Under the pieces are notes generated by a model. The model was not told where the DNA came from and made no database searches. It saw only the letters and a list, made by a program, of their open reading frames with translations. The position numbers were made by a program, and so were the translations under genes. A DNA stretch of 64,000 nucleotides from Hymenolepis diminuta (Eukaryota > Platyhelminthes > Cestoda > Cyclophyllidea > Hymenolepididae): contig CAADRB010000010.1 in NCBI GenBank assembly GCA_900708905.1, positions 2,549,770-2,613,769 on the forward strand, read 5' to 3'. Each line of letters opens with the position of its first letter. Position 1 is the stretch's first letter. Shown here one piece after another: positions 51,171-61,923 of this stretch.

Positions 51171-54100
51171 ATATGAAAGGAAAATATATTTTTATAAAAA
51201 TTCATGTTATTTTGTAGCAACTGATCTTTTTTACATTTTACTGTAGTCAACTCAGCGGTCGATATGGTAAAGGAAAAAAATGATGGTCACCACGAAATTA
51301 ATAGTTTTGAATGAATACTTTGAAATCCAGTGCATATGTATTTTGTCTGTCGAACAATAACGTAAACTTTTTCACTCGTTCTTAATAACTGGGTGTCCGC
51401 TACAGATCTCCTTCTCGCGCAATCCTAAAAAAACCTTGTCTTATATATAGCAAAAAAGATTGAAGACCTTTAAATAACATCTTCTTAGATGTTTATTAAA
51501 AATGCAACAAATAAATGGTCTTGATTTCATCTAATAAGAATTTTTATGAATATTACATCCTTCAGATCAAAATTACTAAAATAATATATAAAAATCATAC
51601 TAAGCGAAGGTAAGTTGAGCAAAATCACCAAAAGCAATTTATTTAACCCTCTCCTTTTATCGAATACTGATTAATCTTCTCAGCTATATTCGTTAAGAGA
51701 TGTGACACTTAAATAGCCAAACTGGAAATCCAAGCATCTGTCCCTGAAAATCTTCAATATCACCCAAAGAATTCATTTCTATAAGCTTCACAAAAATTAT
51801 TTTCAAATCATTAGTCAGATTAAATATTTTGCATAAAATCAATTCTGCTTTTGAATTCCTGCGTAAGATGAGTGAAATCATTGCAATTCATTCCTCTGAC
51901 CATTTGTATTATATTGATTATTATTTAATTAATCATTTTTTTATTTATTTTTTGCCCGTATTTTACACATGGCTGTTCTCTTAATTTCCGCCTATACGCT
52001 TGATCGCACACTCTGTTCTCTGTATCAACCTTTATTTCTCTCTAAACTTTATTATTCTGGTGTCCTATATCTTTTTTTCAACACTCTCATTACAGCCTCC
52101 CGATATGGGAAAGATTGCTATCTTTAATCTCTCTCACAGTGTTTTCTGTAATTTTGATCAATCTATCTATTTACCTGTAAATCATGCCATATTGATGCTG
52201 AGAGAGAACTAATACAGAAGTGCACTTACTCCTAGGCACTTTAAATAAAGACCGTAGTATAGAAATAATCGCAAGTTATCTTCGTGTTATTGATGTTTGT
52301 AGATTTACATACTCATAGACTGTTCCGAAAATATCTTCATGCTGTCAGAAGCAACATGCGATCCAATATCGATTTTCTAGAGACAGCCTGCAGGAGTTGC
52401 TCGTCCTGAGGTAAAGCATAAATACTGCCTCTATGAGCTCTGCTTTTCGGCTTCCTTTTACAGGTACGTAATAAGTATTAAGGTAGCATATTACTAAATT
52501 AGATTCAAGTATTTAGCAATCACCTTATATTACCTATCACAGTTTATTATTTAATAAAAAATTCGTTTTAATAAGCATTTTAATTTTATTCGTGTATGCC
52601 ATTGATATTGTATTAGGAAAATTAATGAAATAAATTTAAAATAACTACCTAAATGATTTACCATTTTATTGCAATTTTAATCCTCTATCGGTGCATAAAT
52701 TTATCTCTACTGAAAGTCACTGAAATTCTCCAACAGGAAATCCGCCTATATGTATGAGTTGATTGTATGGCATTAAATGAAATAGCATGCAGTTATTTGT
52801 CCACTTACTGCAATAATTACTCGTTGTAGCTGTTAAGCATTGACGCAACTTAGTGAAGTCAAATGCGTCTAGTTTTGACATAGAAAGCTTCTTTGTAATA
52901 ATTACTATAACGCTTATTCAACTTTACCCAATGACAAGTGCACACGGTAGAGGAAGAGGTAAGAAAAATTTTCATAGTTAAAGTAATTGGTCTATGCTGA
53001 TCTACAGAGATTATAAATTTTCAACTTGCTTTATCGTGGTTAAAATAGCAGTCAACTTATGTATGAATGTAAATAAAGTTTCTGCCCTAGGTTTTTAAGC
53101 TCATATTACCACGTCGTCAGCAGTTGCTCTCGCCTATAAGGAGAGAAATAGTCGGAAGTGTGGTTTGACTACCTATAAGTTCCGAATTTAGTTTATATGA
53201 AATTTGATATATTGTGATTTGAAGTGAGCGTTTCGTTAAGAGAAGAAGAATGAATTTATGCGAAAGTAAACTCTTAATTAATACCTACATTTTTATTCTT
53301 AAGTGGCACATTATTGAAATACATTGTGCTAATTTTCTATATTTATTTGAATCTCCAAATTCAGTTACTTAATCGACAATCACCTCTTTAATAATATCAA
53401 TTTTTGCACAAATCCAGACGGTTTCGTTGTTCCTAACCTGTGAGTTTTCATTTTAATTATAAATTTCTAGTATAAATTGAGTACCATATAGTCTTTCCTA
53501 TACAAAGTCTGCTTCGTTATTCTATTATATATATTCATTGTTCATTAATTTGATTGAATATTAACTAAATAGAAGTTCAACAGGCCTTTTTATAGAAAAT
53601 ATTTCTGTTTTCATAACCTATCTACTGTGTGGTAGAGCTATCTACTGTAAGAAAAGGCATTGTACGCACTCCCTCTCATTTAGAAATTCCGTTAATTTAT
53701 TCTCCTGAAGAATAGTATTAAAATTATCTCACTAACATGCAAAAATGTCTTCCTTGTTTAATGATTACATTTTCGCATTAACCTATTTGTTTGAACGGTC
53801 AATGATTAGCAAATTAATCTCAGTTCTTAGCAGTTTTATATGGGCATTAATTCGGTAACTGAAAGTATTTCAATGAAGGAAATGCATAACTTTTTGTGAA
53901 AAAATTAAATCATCAATCCCAATTGCAAATTAAAGATTGGAGTTGAAAACTGAAAAAAATTGGTCTTTATCAGCTAGTATTGTTAATATAATTTGCTCTC
54001 TCGTGAGACAAAATATGTCATTTTATTCCATGCAAAATTCATTGAAACAACAATTATTTTCTGCATAATATCTCGCATTAACAATGCAAAATATTTCCGT

Positions 54101-55879
54101 TTCTACTATGTCGTTTCAAGATGATGAATTCTCCACTCTCATTGAAAACAAAATTACGACTTATCTTTGCATATCTTATCAGATTTTCCTCCGGCAGAAA
54201 CTCCTATTCTGCATATCACGCTACGAATGAGCTTGGCACAAACCAAATTTTAATAAATTTAAGCATAATTCTAATAAATAAGAATATAAGAAGAACGCAA
54301 ATTGCAAGAAAAGAATTGATGGCAATTTAAATGCATCTTAAAGCAAAATAAAAAAAACTGGTTAAATTTGGCCGTGGAATCATTTTGAGAAATGTTGATC
54401 ATCGGTATTTTAATTATTAGATATCACATTTTTCAATTGCTGCTGAATAAAAATCATTTTATAACGCAGTTACAAGACCTTAATAAAATTCTGCGAGACA
54501 CTAGCAGAGGTAATACTTCAACAGCGAAGTATTTGTTTATGGGACATATCCATTTAGATTTGAGCCAATCACGTGTGCAGTTTTATTTCGTAATTCTGAT
54601 TGGCTGGAAGGAGGTTGGGTGAAGGATGAACGGTATAATGCATCATTTTGGGGACAAATTCATGCTATTAGGTTTTGTATAAAGAGTTTTAATTTACGTA
54701 CGTCTGTTGGAATCTCTATTGTCAACTTTCTGCTTTATCTTGGAATTTGTAAACGACACTAATCTCGTCAAGTTGCCTTATTCTTCAAGGGGTAATTTGC
54801 ATTTTTCAGGTACATAAATTGTATTTCATATTATACTGCTACCATTTTGTGTTTGGTAACATTTGTAAGTGTAATATACTATTTAAGTCAGGTATAATTC
54901 GTTCTGTTTTGTGTACATTTCGTATACATTTTTTTCTTTATTTAAAATACTTTATGCTCTATACAAAAACCTTTCATGAAAACGGACAAAAAGCAAATTT
55001 AAGTAACCTTATTGCAGAAATTCCATTAAACAAGCCTGCATGCTAAATATTCCTTTATGCTACTCCCTCCTCATGGATATTATTTTAACAACAAGTGTAT
55101 ATTATCAAGCAGAGCAAGAAAATTTTGGTTGATTTATTTTTTAATTATGTCTGCATTTTTATGGGATATCATAAAACTTTACGCAAAAAGACAAATGAAC
55201 CAATAAAAACGCATTGTAATTTCATAATGCATATAAAATAAGGACCGCTATTGTGATTATGCATTTCTCATTATTACTGATAATAACATACCCACTCTAC
55301 ATTAGATATTTTTAATTTATTAATATAATATTTATATAATTATATTATTGTTGATTTATTCCTTCATTAAGGATTTATAAGAACATACATTTTGAGTTAG
55401 CGGAAAATTCAAATATTTAGTTCGTTTGATCAAATGAAGCTCATGCAAAATACCAGCTTGAGATACGTTCATTTTAAATTCACTAAAAGAAGCAAAAATG
55501 GAAACATTTCGGCACATCAATTTTGACCTCTAAAACTGGTCCGTTCTTATCAATTCTTAAAGTAATCTCGCTCGTTAGATATTTGGTAGAGTAATTTAAG
55601 TTGAAGCTTACCAGAAAAATAATTGTCTATTTTTCTATTGTTTGAAAAAGTATTTGCAAACTTTCATTTTGAAAAGCATCTGAATACGAGGAACATTAAT
55701 TCGAGCTAATATTGGTCAGTGGAAGGGAATCGATCAGAATTAGAAAGCAAAGTCAGAATCAACAAATCTTGCAAAATTTGATCTTTCATTTCACGTTGAA
55801 GACTGGTCTTCTCCGATATGGCTCATAACGCCTTGTTCCAATTTCTGAATTTTAACACTCATTTCTTGTTTCTGAGTAA
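51171..55879. other. non-coding DNA without supported gene
   Basis: The longest frames (62-76 codons at 51693, 52000, 54121, 54392, 54819) have Ile/Leu/Phe/Asn-rich chance composition. Regulatory DNA or 5' untranslated exons of the gene starting at 56434 could lie here, but nothing in the bases identifies them. Confidence 0.45.
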
Positions 55880-55930
55880 AACCATGTTTGCGGCGTCTAG
55901 AGCTAATTAACCACTTGTTAGTTTGGACGC
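55880..55930 (+). repeat. short interspersed repeat, copy 3 of 3
   Basis: ATGTTTGCGGCGTCTAGAGC then TAATTAACCACTTGTTAGTTTGG, matching the copies at 48885 and 18044. A 78-codon minus-strand frame (55791-56027) crosses it and is probably not coding. Confidence 0.5.
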
Positions 55931-56005
55931 TTGCTATTTCACTGCAGGAAGTTTTTCCACTTATATAAAAAACACTATCAGGATAACAAGAGCTAGCAGA
56001 AAGAT

Positions 56006-56038
56006 CGCGATATATATGTATATACATATATGTGCGCG
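56006..56038. repeat. palindromic AT-rich hairpin with CGCG ends
   Basis: Positions 56012-56031 are a perfect 20-bp palindrome (ATATATGTATATACATATAT). Pairing continues outward to CGCG on each side with one G-T pair and one bulged base. It lies about 400 bp upstream of the first supported coding exon. It may be only a diverged TA microsatellite. Confidence 0.6.
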
Positions 56039-56329
56039 AATAAGCAAATTGTCCTATATTTACTACGATTCGTTAACCTTAGATAAATTACAATGAAACG
56101 TCAATTTTAAGATGCTTCTTTCATATATCCATGTTAATTAATCTATTCATCTTGTATAAGTTATTATTAAGCATTAATTTCCTGATTAAAATAAAGCCAG
56201 GGAAGTAGTATGATAAAATTTACTAATTCTGTATTCAAGCGTCCTGACTTTACTTAGCTAAATAGTACTCTGTTTTCTTATTTCTAGTTAACACTATTAA
56301 GCTCCTGTTTTCATACTGATCACCTTCAG

Positions 56330-56433
56330 AAATCCCAAGTTTCAACTCGATATAGTCTTAAGGACCACCTGCAAAATCTGGCCAACAAAACGCCAAAAGA
56401 GAAGGCTGATAATAATCAAAGGTTAAATATCAG
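56330..56433 (+). other. probable 5' untranslated part of the RBMS-like gene's first coding exon
   Basis: Two acceptor-like sites precede the start codon: TTATTTCTAG ending at about 56288 and CACCTTCAG ending at about 56329. Either would give an exon with a short leader before ATG 56434. An in-frame TAA at 56413-56415 shows that the coding frame cannot extend far upstream. If the site TATCAG ending at 56433 were used instead, coding could begin further upstream, but it lacks a pyrimidine tract. Confidence 0.35.
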
Positions 56434-56713
56434 ATGAAATATTCAAAATCTGAAGAGGGTTCTGTCGGAATAAAAATACGAAGAAGGCAAAACGACCAAC
56501 CAAGTGAGCTTCTTACCAATGGTTGTCACGAATCTGAAACCCCTATGGATCATGATGGCTCACTTAAATCTGACCATCACAAGCAAACTGCAGACACTCT
56601 ATCGATTTCCGATAGCATTGTCAAGAGAAGCCACTCCCTTGAATTTCAGAATGAAAATTATTACCGTTCCAACGATAAAAGTTTATTGCAGATGGATAAA
56701 ACCAACAATATTG
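56434..56713 (+). CDS. RBMS/shep-like RNA-binding protein, coding exon 1
   Basis: This exon encodes residues 1-93 and one base of codon 94. ATG 56434 is the first start after an in-frame TAA (56413-56415). The exon ends at a strong donor, ATTG|GTGAGT, in phase 1. The sequence is hydrophilic: MKYSKSEEGSVGIKIRRRQN, then Ser/His/Asp-rich segments (TADTLSISDSIVKRSHSLEF) and LLQMDKTNNI at the junction. No domain or signal peptide is visible, and the KIRRRQ cluster could serve nuclear import. The link to exon 2 is supported because joining the phases restores one open frame across both exons. In this family the N-terminus before the first RRM is disordered and poorly conserved, so identity comes from exon 3, not from here. 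Confidence 0.7.
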
Positions 56714-58549
56714 GTGAGTCCCTTTTTTAATCGTCATGACTATGGATAAATTTCAGTCGAAACTTTACTTAAAATTCAATATTTTTGTACGAATAAATTA
56801 TTTCTAAATTACTTTTTAAACACTTAAAATATTATGCATAACCGTCAAAAAATTCCCATTACAACAGAAATGTGGGATCTTACCAAGCTTTTAGAAGCAG
56901 TATAATTTTTTCAAATGTTTAGAAATATTAGTTTTAAATAAAGCTTACTTCGGAGGAATACAAAAATCTTCTAAAATTTGATAGAGATTGTGCTTATTTA
57001 TATAAGGATTTGGGAACCTGTTTTAAGAATTCTTCAGTGTCTTCAAGTTTTAAATTTCTTAGTTAATTTTCATAAACAAATTCTGTTTGTGGCAAATTCG
57101 TACATTTTGCTCAAATCAGACGTTCGAAAACACAAAATGACACTCATATAAACGGGCTGAAAAAAATTTTTGAAGAAACTTTCAACATTAGGGATTAAAA
57201 TTGCGAAAATTTAATTAACTAACTCTAGTAATGGTAGAAGTGGTTGTTGTTGAGCGTTAATGATCTCTGTTTCCTAAAAGTGACTATGTGCCGAATACAC
57301 CAAAACTGTAAAAAGGAAACCAGTAATGCACTCAATCTATCACTTTTGTTGCCGATGCAAACTAGCCTACGATCTATTCAAATATTAGACTTTTCTGAAG
57401 GTGCACGAAAGGGAGGAAAATAAGTGGGTTGAAAAATGTCTCTTTAAATATAACTTTCCGAACAAATATTATAAATCGAATCAATGCATTTTTGCAGGCT
57501 TCTTTATTCAATGTAGGAAAATCAGAAATCTGTACATACTTTTATTTAATGTGTCTCCTAGATAGAATCAGTGAGTAAACGAACTTATTAATTCCTTTTC
57601 CAATAATTGAGTTAACCTTGAGTTAACACAACTCACCGAGATCTGCTCAATTTAAATGCTAAGCTATCTCATCTTTGTCAAGCTAAAATGGTAAACTGCG
57701 GAATATCATGTAAGATAGTTTGCCTTCTAAACAATTGAGAAAAAATTGAAACGGCAAGACCGGTCCTTCTGGATCAAATAATGCTGGTCAATAAACACTG
57801 AACATTATAGACAGATCTTGGCTGAAATCCATGGTATGAGTAGTAAAATTTGAATTGTGGAATGTAAATTGCCTATTTAGCAAATATTGTGCAACGCAAG
57901 CCTAAAAAATTAAATGAAGTAGGACTCCTTAATAAATCAAAGTCGCTCTATGTATCGTTCTTACTAAATGTAATATTTTTTATCTTTATTTTTAACTATT
58001 GATTATGATTTTGACTGTTGATATTTAGGGGCACAGTATCTAGAAATTGTATCATTTTGCCACAAAAAAACATATTTCAAAGTCTCACTTTAAATGCTCA
58101 TTAAAGGTATAGAATGTCTATACTTCGATCAATTTATTGTCTCTCCAGTATCTATTCTATCTCTCCTTTTTAAGCTTACAGGTGAAACTTTCATTTGAAA
58201 ATGATGCCATGTTTGTGTTGGGGTTAAAATTCTTTTTCTTTATTTGAAAAGCAAAGTTAAAATTAATTTTCTTAAAAACTGTTAAGTTAAACAACAATGG
58301 TTTTTGCCGAGTGTGGTAGGCCTTTAAACGCCGTTTTGTACATTTTAATGGTTAAATAATTTTTTGTTCTTTGCAGCAAACAGTTTGCGTTTTAAAAATA
58401 AACAATTTTTAATTCCTTTAAATGGAAAAATGCGGCAGGCGGACAATTTTTCTTGTTATATGGATATTTATTTATTAGTTTAATTATGAATTGTTAAACG
58501 GATATTTATTTGAAGTAACAATGATGAATTAGCTGCAATTTTATTGTAG
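56714..58549 (+). other. intron 1 of the RBMS-like gene
   Basis: It begins GTGAGT and ends TTTTATTGTAG, is about 1.8 kb, and interrupts a codon after its first base. No open frame or recognisable element is seen inside it. Confidence 0.65.
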
Positions 58550-59001
58550 AATCTCTGTCGGCAATGGTAATTTCTCAGTCGACAACTGCAGCCAGTAGCC
58601 CGAAACGTCATCATCCATCGTCACCGGTGAACAACTGTGCAATAGATGAAATAGCAACAGACTCTACAGTTAATCAACGAAAGACCAGTACCTACTCACC
58701 GCATTTCACATCCCTTGAAAATGGCGACCAAGAGAAACCAATGAATAATGACTTTGACATGACCACGGCTACTCCAGTTTGTGATGACAATTCATCCAAT
58801 GGAAATGGAAAACCATCTTCACCTTCCTTGAGGCCATCTGACGCGAATATATTAACTCCTAATAGTATAGCAAGCAGCAATAAAGTCTCCTCACCAGGAA
58901 TGCCAAGTAACCGGAATGGTTCTCTACTTCCTAGACCTGGAGTTTCAAGTTCGAATCCATCAAACTCCTCTCGTAGCAAGATAGCAAGTAGATCTAAGAA
59001 G
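58550..59001 (+). CDS. RBMS/shep-like RNA-binding protein, coding exon 2
   Basis: The exon encodes the rest of codon 94 and residues 95-244. The acceptor is ATTTTATTGTAG and the donor AAG|GTGAAT (phase 0). The first bases complete the split codon as GAA, and the frame continues SLSAMVISQSTTAASSPKRH. The sequence is strongly low-complexity: about a fifth Ser, plus Asn, Pro and Thr, with NGNGKPSSPSLRPSD in the middle and SSNPSNSSRSKIASRSKK at the end. The basic Arg/Ser/Lys end leads into the RRM. Such a disordered Ser/Asn/Pro-rich N-terminus is usual before RRM1 in RBMS/shep proteins. ATG 58564 is in frame and could be an alternative start, for instance from an internal promoter. The stop just after the donor (TAG at 59008-59010) would end the protein if intron 2 were retained. 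Confidence 0.8.
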
Positions 59002-59124
59002 GTGAATTAGTTAACTTATTATTCCAGTTTATTTATATCTCTTAAAAATGTTTCATCCAGATGAATGAGACGTAAAAATTTACTGGAAGTTCAAAATTTA
59101 AAATTTTAAAATATAAATTAACCT

Positions 59125-59341
59125 CCCAAAATAGCTTACAAAAGTCAAAACTCAACAATAACACAAGATCAAGCAAATATAAGCAATTTTCTTAAAATTC
59201 TACCAAACAATGGCTCATGATTTCAGCAAAAATATAAATATTATGAATATTTAACATTAACTTGTTAATTTAATTTTTCTTGGATAAAAAATAATATTTA
59301 TTCAATAACGCTGGCCAAAGCTGTTGTCTATAAATTCAGAT
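59125..59341 (+). repeat. direct repeat (LTR-like), left copy
   Basis: Landmarks shared in order with the right copy: CCCAAAATAGC, ACTCAACAATAACACAAGAT, TTTTCTTAAAATTCTA, a TTTTTCTTGGATAAAAAATA segment, CAATAACGCT, and TAAATTCAGAT at the end. Confidence 0.5.
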
Positions 59342-59605
59342 GTTGGTTCCATCTTGAATCTGTGAGATGTCTAAAGCGTAGGAATTAACGGAATGGCCGA
59401 TAATTGTGTTGAATCTACGGAGTTTTAGGATTCTATGGCGGACTGAGGTAACATGCTTTCAGCTAAAGCCCCGTTGAATCCGTTTTCGGATTGGAAGTTA
59501 AGAATGCATACTGGGAACGAAGATTTATCCGGTGACGCACCCAGATTTGAACACCAAAATACGACGTCATTGGATTCCTCAACTGTAAATATTTAAGAAT
59601 CTCTT

Positions 59606-60046
59606 TCACTGTTTCCCCCCCCCGTATAACACATATAATTGTCTTTCCATACTGCCAACAAGTTCCTCATCCAGACTGTTGAAATTAGGCGGAGAGTATA
59701 AAAGGGAGATATTTTTGCCCCAACGAAAGTCATCAAATTGGGCGGAAGAGAATGGAGTGGCATTGCTGGACACGTTCTGGTATCCAATGAGTGACGAATA
59801 CCTGGCAGAGGTTGTTAATGTCTGCACTGGTTGTGGTAGACTTAATGAGTATAATCTCAGGCCAATTTGAATATTAATCCTCCAGGATAAAATGAGAGAT
59901 TGCTTGGATAGGTCCTGTATGACTGAGATTAACGAGAAAGCAAGAAATCTAATTTTATGAGCACATAAAGGGATTCTAGGATGAAATGCGTACTTAATCT
60001 TATCTGTATTTTGTGTAACGTCTTTAAAACTGTTCCAAATGGGCAA
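59606..60046 (-). other. 146-codon open frame, unknown, antisense in intron 2
   Basis: This minus-strand frame starts at an ATG (MPIWNSFKDVTQNTDKIKYA) and is the longest frame in the window that does not overlap a recognised exon or transposon remnant. It lies inside the block between the two direct repeats. Composition is mixed (Ser, Leu, Ile, Asn, Tyr; few charged residues), and I recognise no domain. The + strand is also partly open here (59679-59870), so reduced AT content alone may explain the length. It could be a remnant of an element-encoded protein read antisense to the host gene, or chance. Confidence 0.2.
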
Positions 60047-60716
60047 GAAACAAGTTTAATAAGAATGATTTCCTTGGGTTCTTAGCATTTATCAGCCATC
60101 GGTGCTGATCGTTTAGGACTGTAAACGTGCATGATATTAAACCGAACATGGTACACTGACCAAATACATATTGAGGATTCGATCATGGTGAACTATTCCT
60201 GAGATCTGGAGCAGGAGAGCGTATAATAATCTTCTTTATGTCTGTAGACGGCATATTTGATTTGTTCGATGATCAAGTAGAGAGGATGTCAATAATAGTG
60301 ATGGCTTGTGCACGGTAGGAACAGTGTCTAATCGTGGTGAAACAACTTTAGACTTGATGATCCTGTTGGGTATTTGAGATTAATTACTTTTACTTTATGT
60401 TTGATTGATGGGTGGAGCTTTAAGTCTTCAGAAGTTGCTATAGAAGGCACTATAAGAAACAATTGTACAAGACAGTGAGGAAAATTTTAATTAGGAGTAT
60501 GAGATACAGTAACAGTAGAAGTAATAGGAACATTATGAGAATACTTAGCCTTAGTTTTCGCAGGAAGAAGCTTTATTTCTGCAGACCAGTTCTCAACCAT
60601 TTTGTCCGGCATTGAGTTATTCATTATTCCACTGTTCCATTTTTTGCATTTGTATAGTAGAAATTGTCAGAGATAGTAAATAATGTGTGCTCGGCACATT
60701 TTTAACGTAATCGGTG

Positions 60717-60931
60717 CCCAAAATAGCCAAAATTTTCTCAAACTCACTAATAACACGAGATAAAGATAATTTCAGCTACTTTCTCAGAATTCTATTATTA
60801 CATTTTACTTAAAACCTAAATTTTACGAACAATTAACAATAAATTGATAATGTACTCTTTCTTGAATAAAAATTATTCTTTTTTATCCAACGCTAAGTTA
60901 TTTGCTTTCATTATCTGGTGTAAAATCAGAT
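60717..60931 (+). repeat. direct repeat (LTR-like), right copy
   Basis: The counterpart of 59125-59341: CCCAAAATAGC, ACTCACTAATAACACGAGAT, TTTCTCAGAATTCTA, CTTTCTTGAATAAAAATTAT, CCAACGCT and TAAAATCAGAT, with substitutions and small indels. Confidence 0.5.
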
Positions 60932-61793
60932 CCCCTTAAGATTAATTTACTCAAAGAACAGGGAATCGACAAAAGAGAAAAGACTTGCTCGTTTTTTTTT
61001 CAACCTATATGACAACATTACGTCGGCAAAAATGGTTTTTCAAGGCCCCTGTAGTCCTTTACCTCTCATCCTTACGGAAGAGACCATTAAATAGAACTTT
61101 CAATAAGTGTCGATAGAAAAATCGCATCTGGAAAATTTATTGAAAGTTTGAATACTCCAGATGATTCTAATTATGAATCTTTATTACTTGGCCAACAGGA
61201 CTAGTTCTAGAAAACTGTTAGTCTAAAGTTAAGTGGTAATATTTGTTTATTCAGTCGTATAGAGGAGTCACAAACTAATGAAGTCCTAACACCTTAGCAC
61301 TAAGAAAAAGAAGCACGCATCAGTTTATTTAATCGGTGTTATAAAGAGATGGGTATGCTCATCTGAATAGTACAAAAGGAGAATATACCCTTTAAAACCT
61401 AGCAAACGCAAAAGCTTATGTCTTGATGCACGTCTCCTCTACCTCGTCTTTTGAAGCCCTGCCGAATTTAATTGTCAAAATATTCTCCTCCCTTTGCGAC
61501 AATGGTTCGTCTATGTATTGATAATCAATACACAGCTCCTTTAGCCATTTTTTACATCTCTATTTCATTCAATCTGCACAGAAGCCTTGATTTCATTCGT
61601 TCAAGCTCTGCGTCATTCCCATTAGCTCTCTTATCTTTATAACCGATGAACAAGCTAGTATCCACGAAATTATCATAAAAGATGTCAAATGAGGAAATTT
61701 GATTTATCAAAAAAGCAACGTATTATAAACCTTGTGTTTTAATTTAGAGATCATTCTAACTTATTTAAAATTTTTCCTCGTTCGTTATTTTAG

Positions 61794-61923
61794 CATTCGT
61801 CCCGAACCAACCTATACATACGAGGACTTCCAAAATCCATGTCAGAGAATGACCTGGTGAGCCTAGTTCCCGACGCCTCAGCAATCCGCTCCGTAAAATT
61901 GGTGGTGAATAACGATGGAGAGG
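61794..61923 (+). CDS. RBMS/shep-like RNA-binding protein, coding exon 3 (start of RRM)
   Basis: The exon encodes residues 245-287 plus one base. The acceptor is CGTTCGTTATTTTAG and the donor GAGG|GTAAAT, phase 1. The reading is HSSR, then TNLYIRGLPKSMSENDLVSL, VPDASAIRSV and KLVVNNDGEG. TNLYIRGLP holds RNP2 (LYIRGL, residues 251-256) and is the signature of RRM1 in RBMS1-3 and Drosophila shep. These proteins bind single-stranded DNA and A/U-rich RNA and control mRNA fate. Helix 1 (ENDLVSLV) and strand 2 (IRSVKLVV) follow. The LPxSMxExxL pattern and short NNDGEG loop are closer to RRM2 of that family, so this may be a divergent RRM1. The usual F/Y-G before strand 2 is replaced by ASA. RNP1 and any second RRM must lie beyond the window, so this gene is partial. 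Confidence 0.8.

Larger units (their letters stand above)
59125..60931. mobile_element. possible old non-autonomous LTR element in intron 2
   Basis: Diverged direct repeats (59125-59341 and 60717-60931, about 215 bp each) enclose about 1.37 kb that is visibly less AT-rich than the intron around it. Equal-length direct repeats around a different interior suggest LTRs of a TRIM- or LARD-like element. TGG occurs within three bases after the first repeat (TGGTTCCATCTTGAATC), where a primer-binding site would be, but no tRNA match was tested. No polypurine tract before the second repeat and no gag or pol domain is seen. Alternatively it is a tandem segmental duplication of intron sequence with later insertion. 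Confidence 0.4.
59002..61793 (+). other. intron 2 of the RBMS-like gene
   Basis: It begins GTGAAT, ends in a strong pyrimidine tract and TTATTTTAG, and is about 2.8 kb in phase 0. About two thirds of it is occupied by the direct-repeat-flanked block 59125-60931. The remaining part, 60932-61793, shows nothing recognisable. Confidence 0.75.

Noticed and set aside
55791..56027. 78-codon minus-strand frame with a plausible-looking peptide
   Set aside because: It crosses a repeat shared with 18 and 48.9 kb and lacks clear splice signals.
58692..58979. 95-codon minus-strand frame over exon 2
   Set aside because: A shadow of the low-complexity coding exon; no splice or family support on the minus strand.
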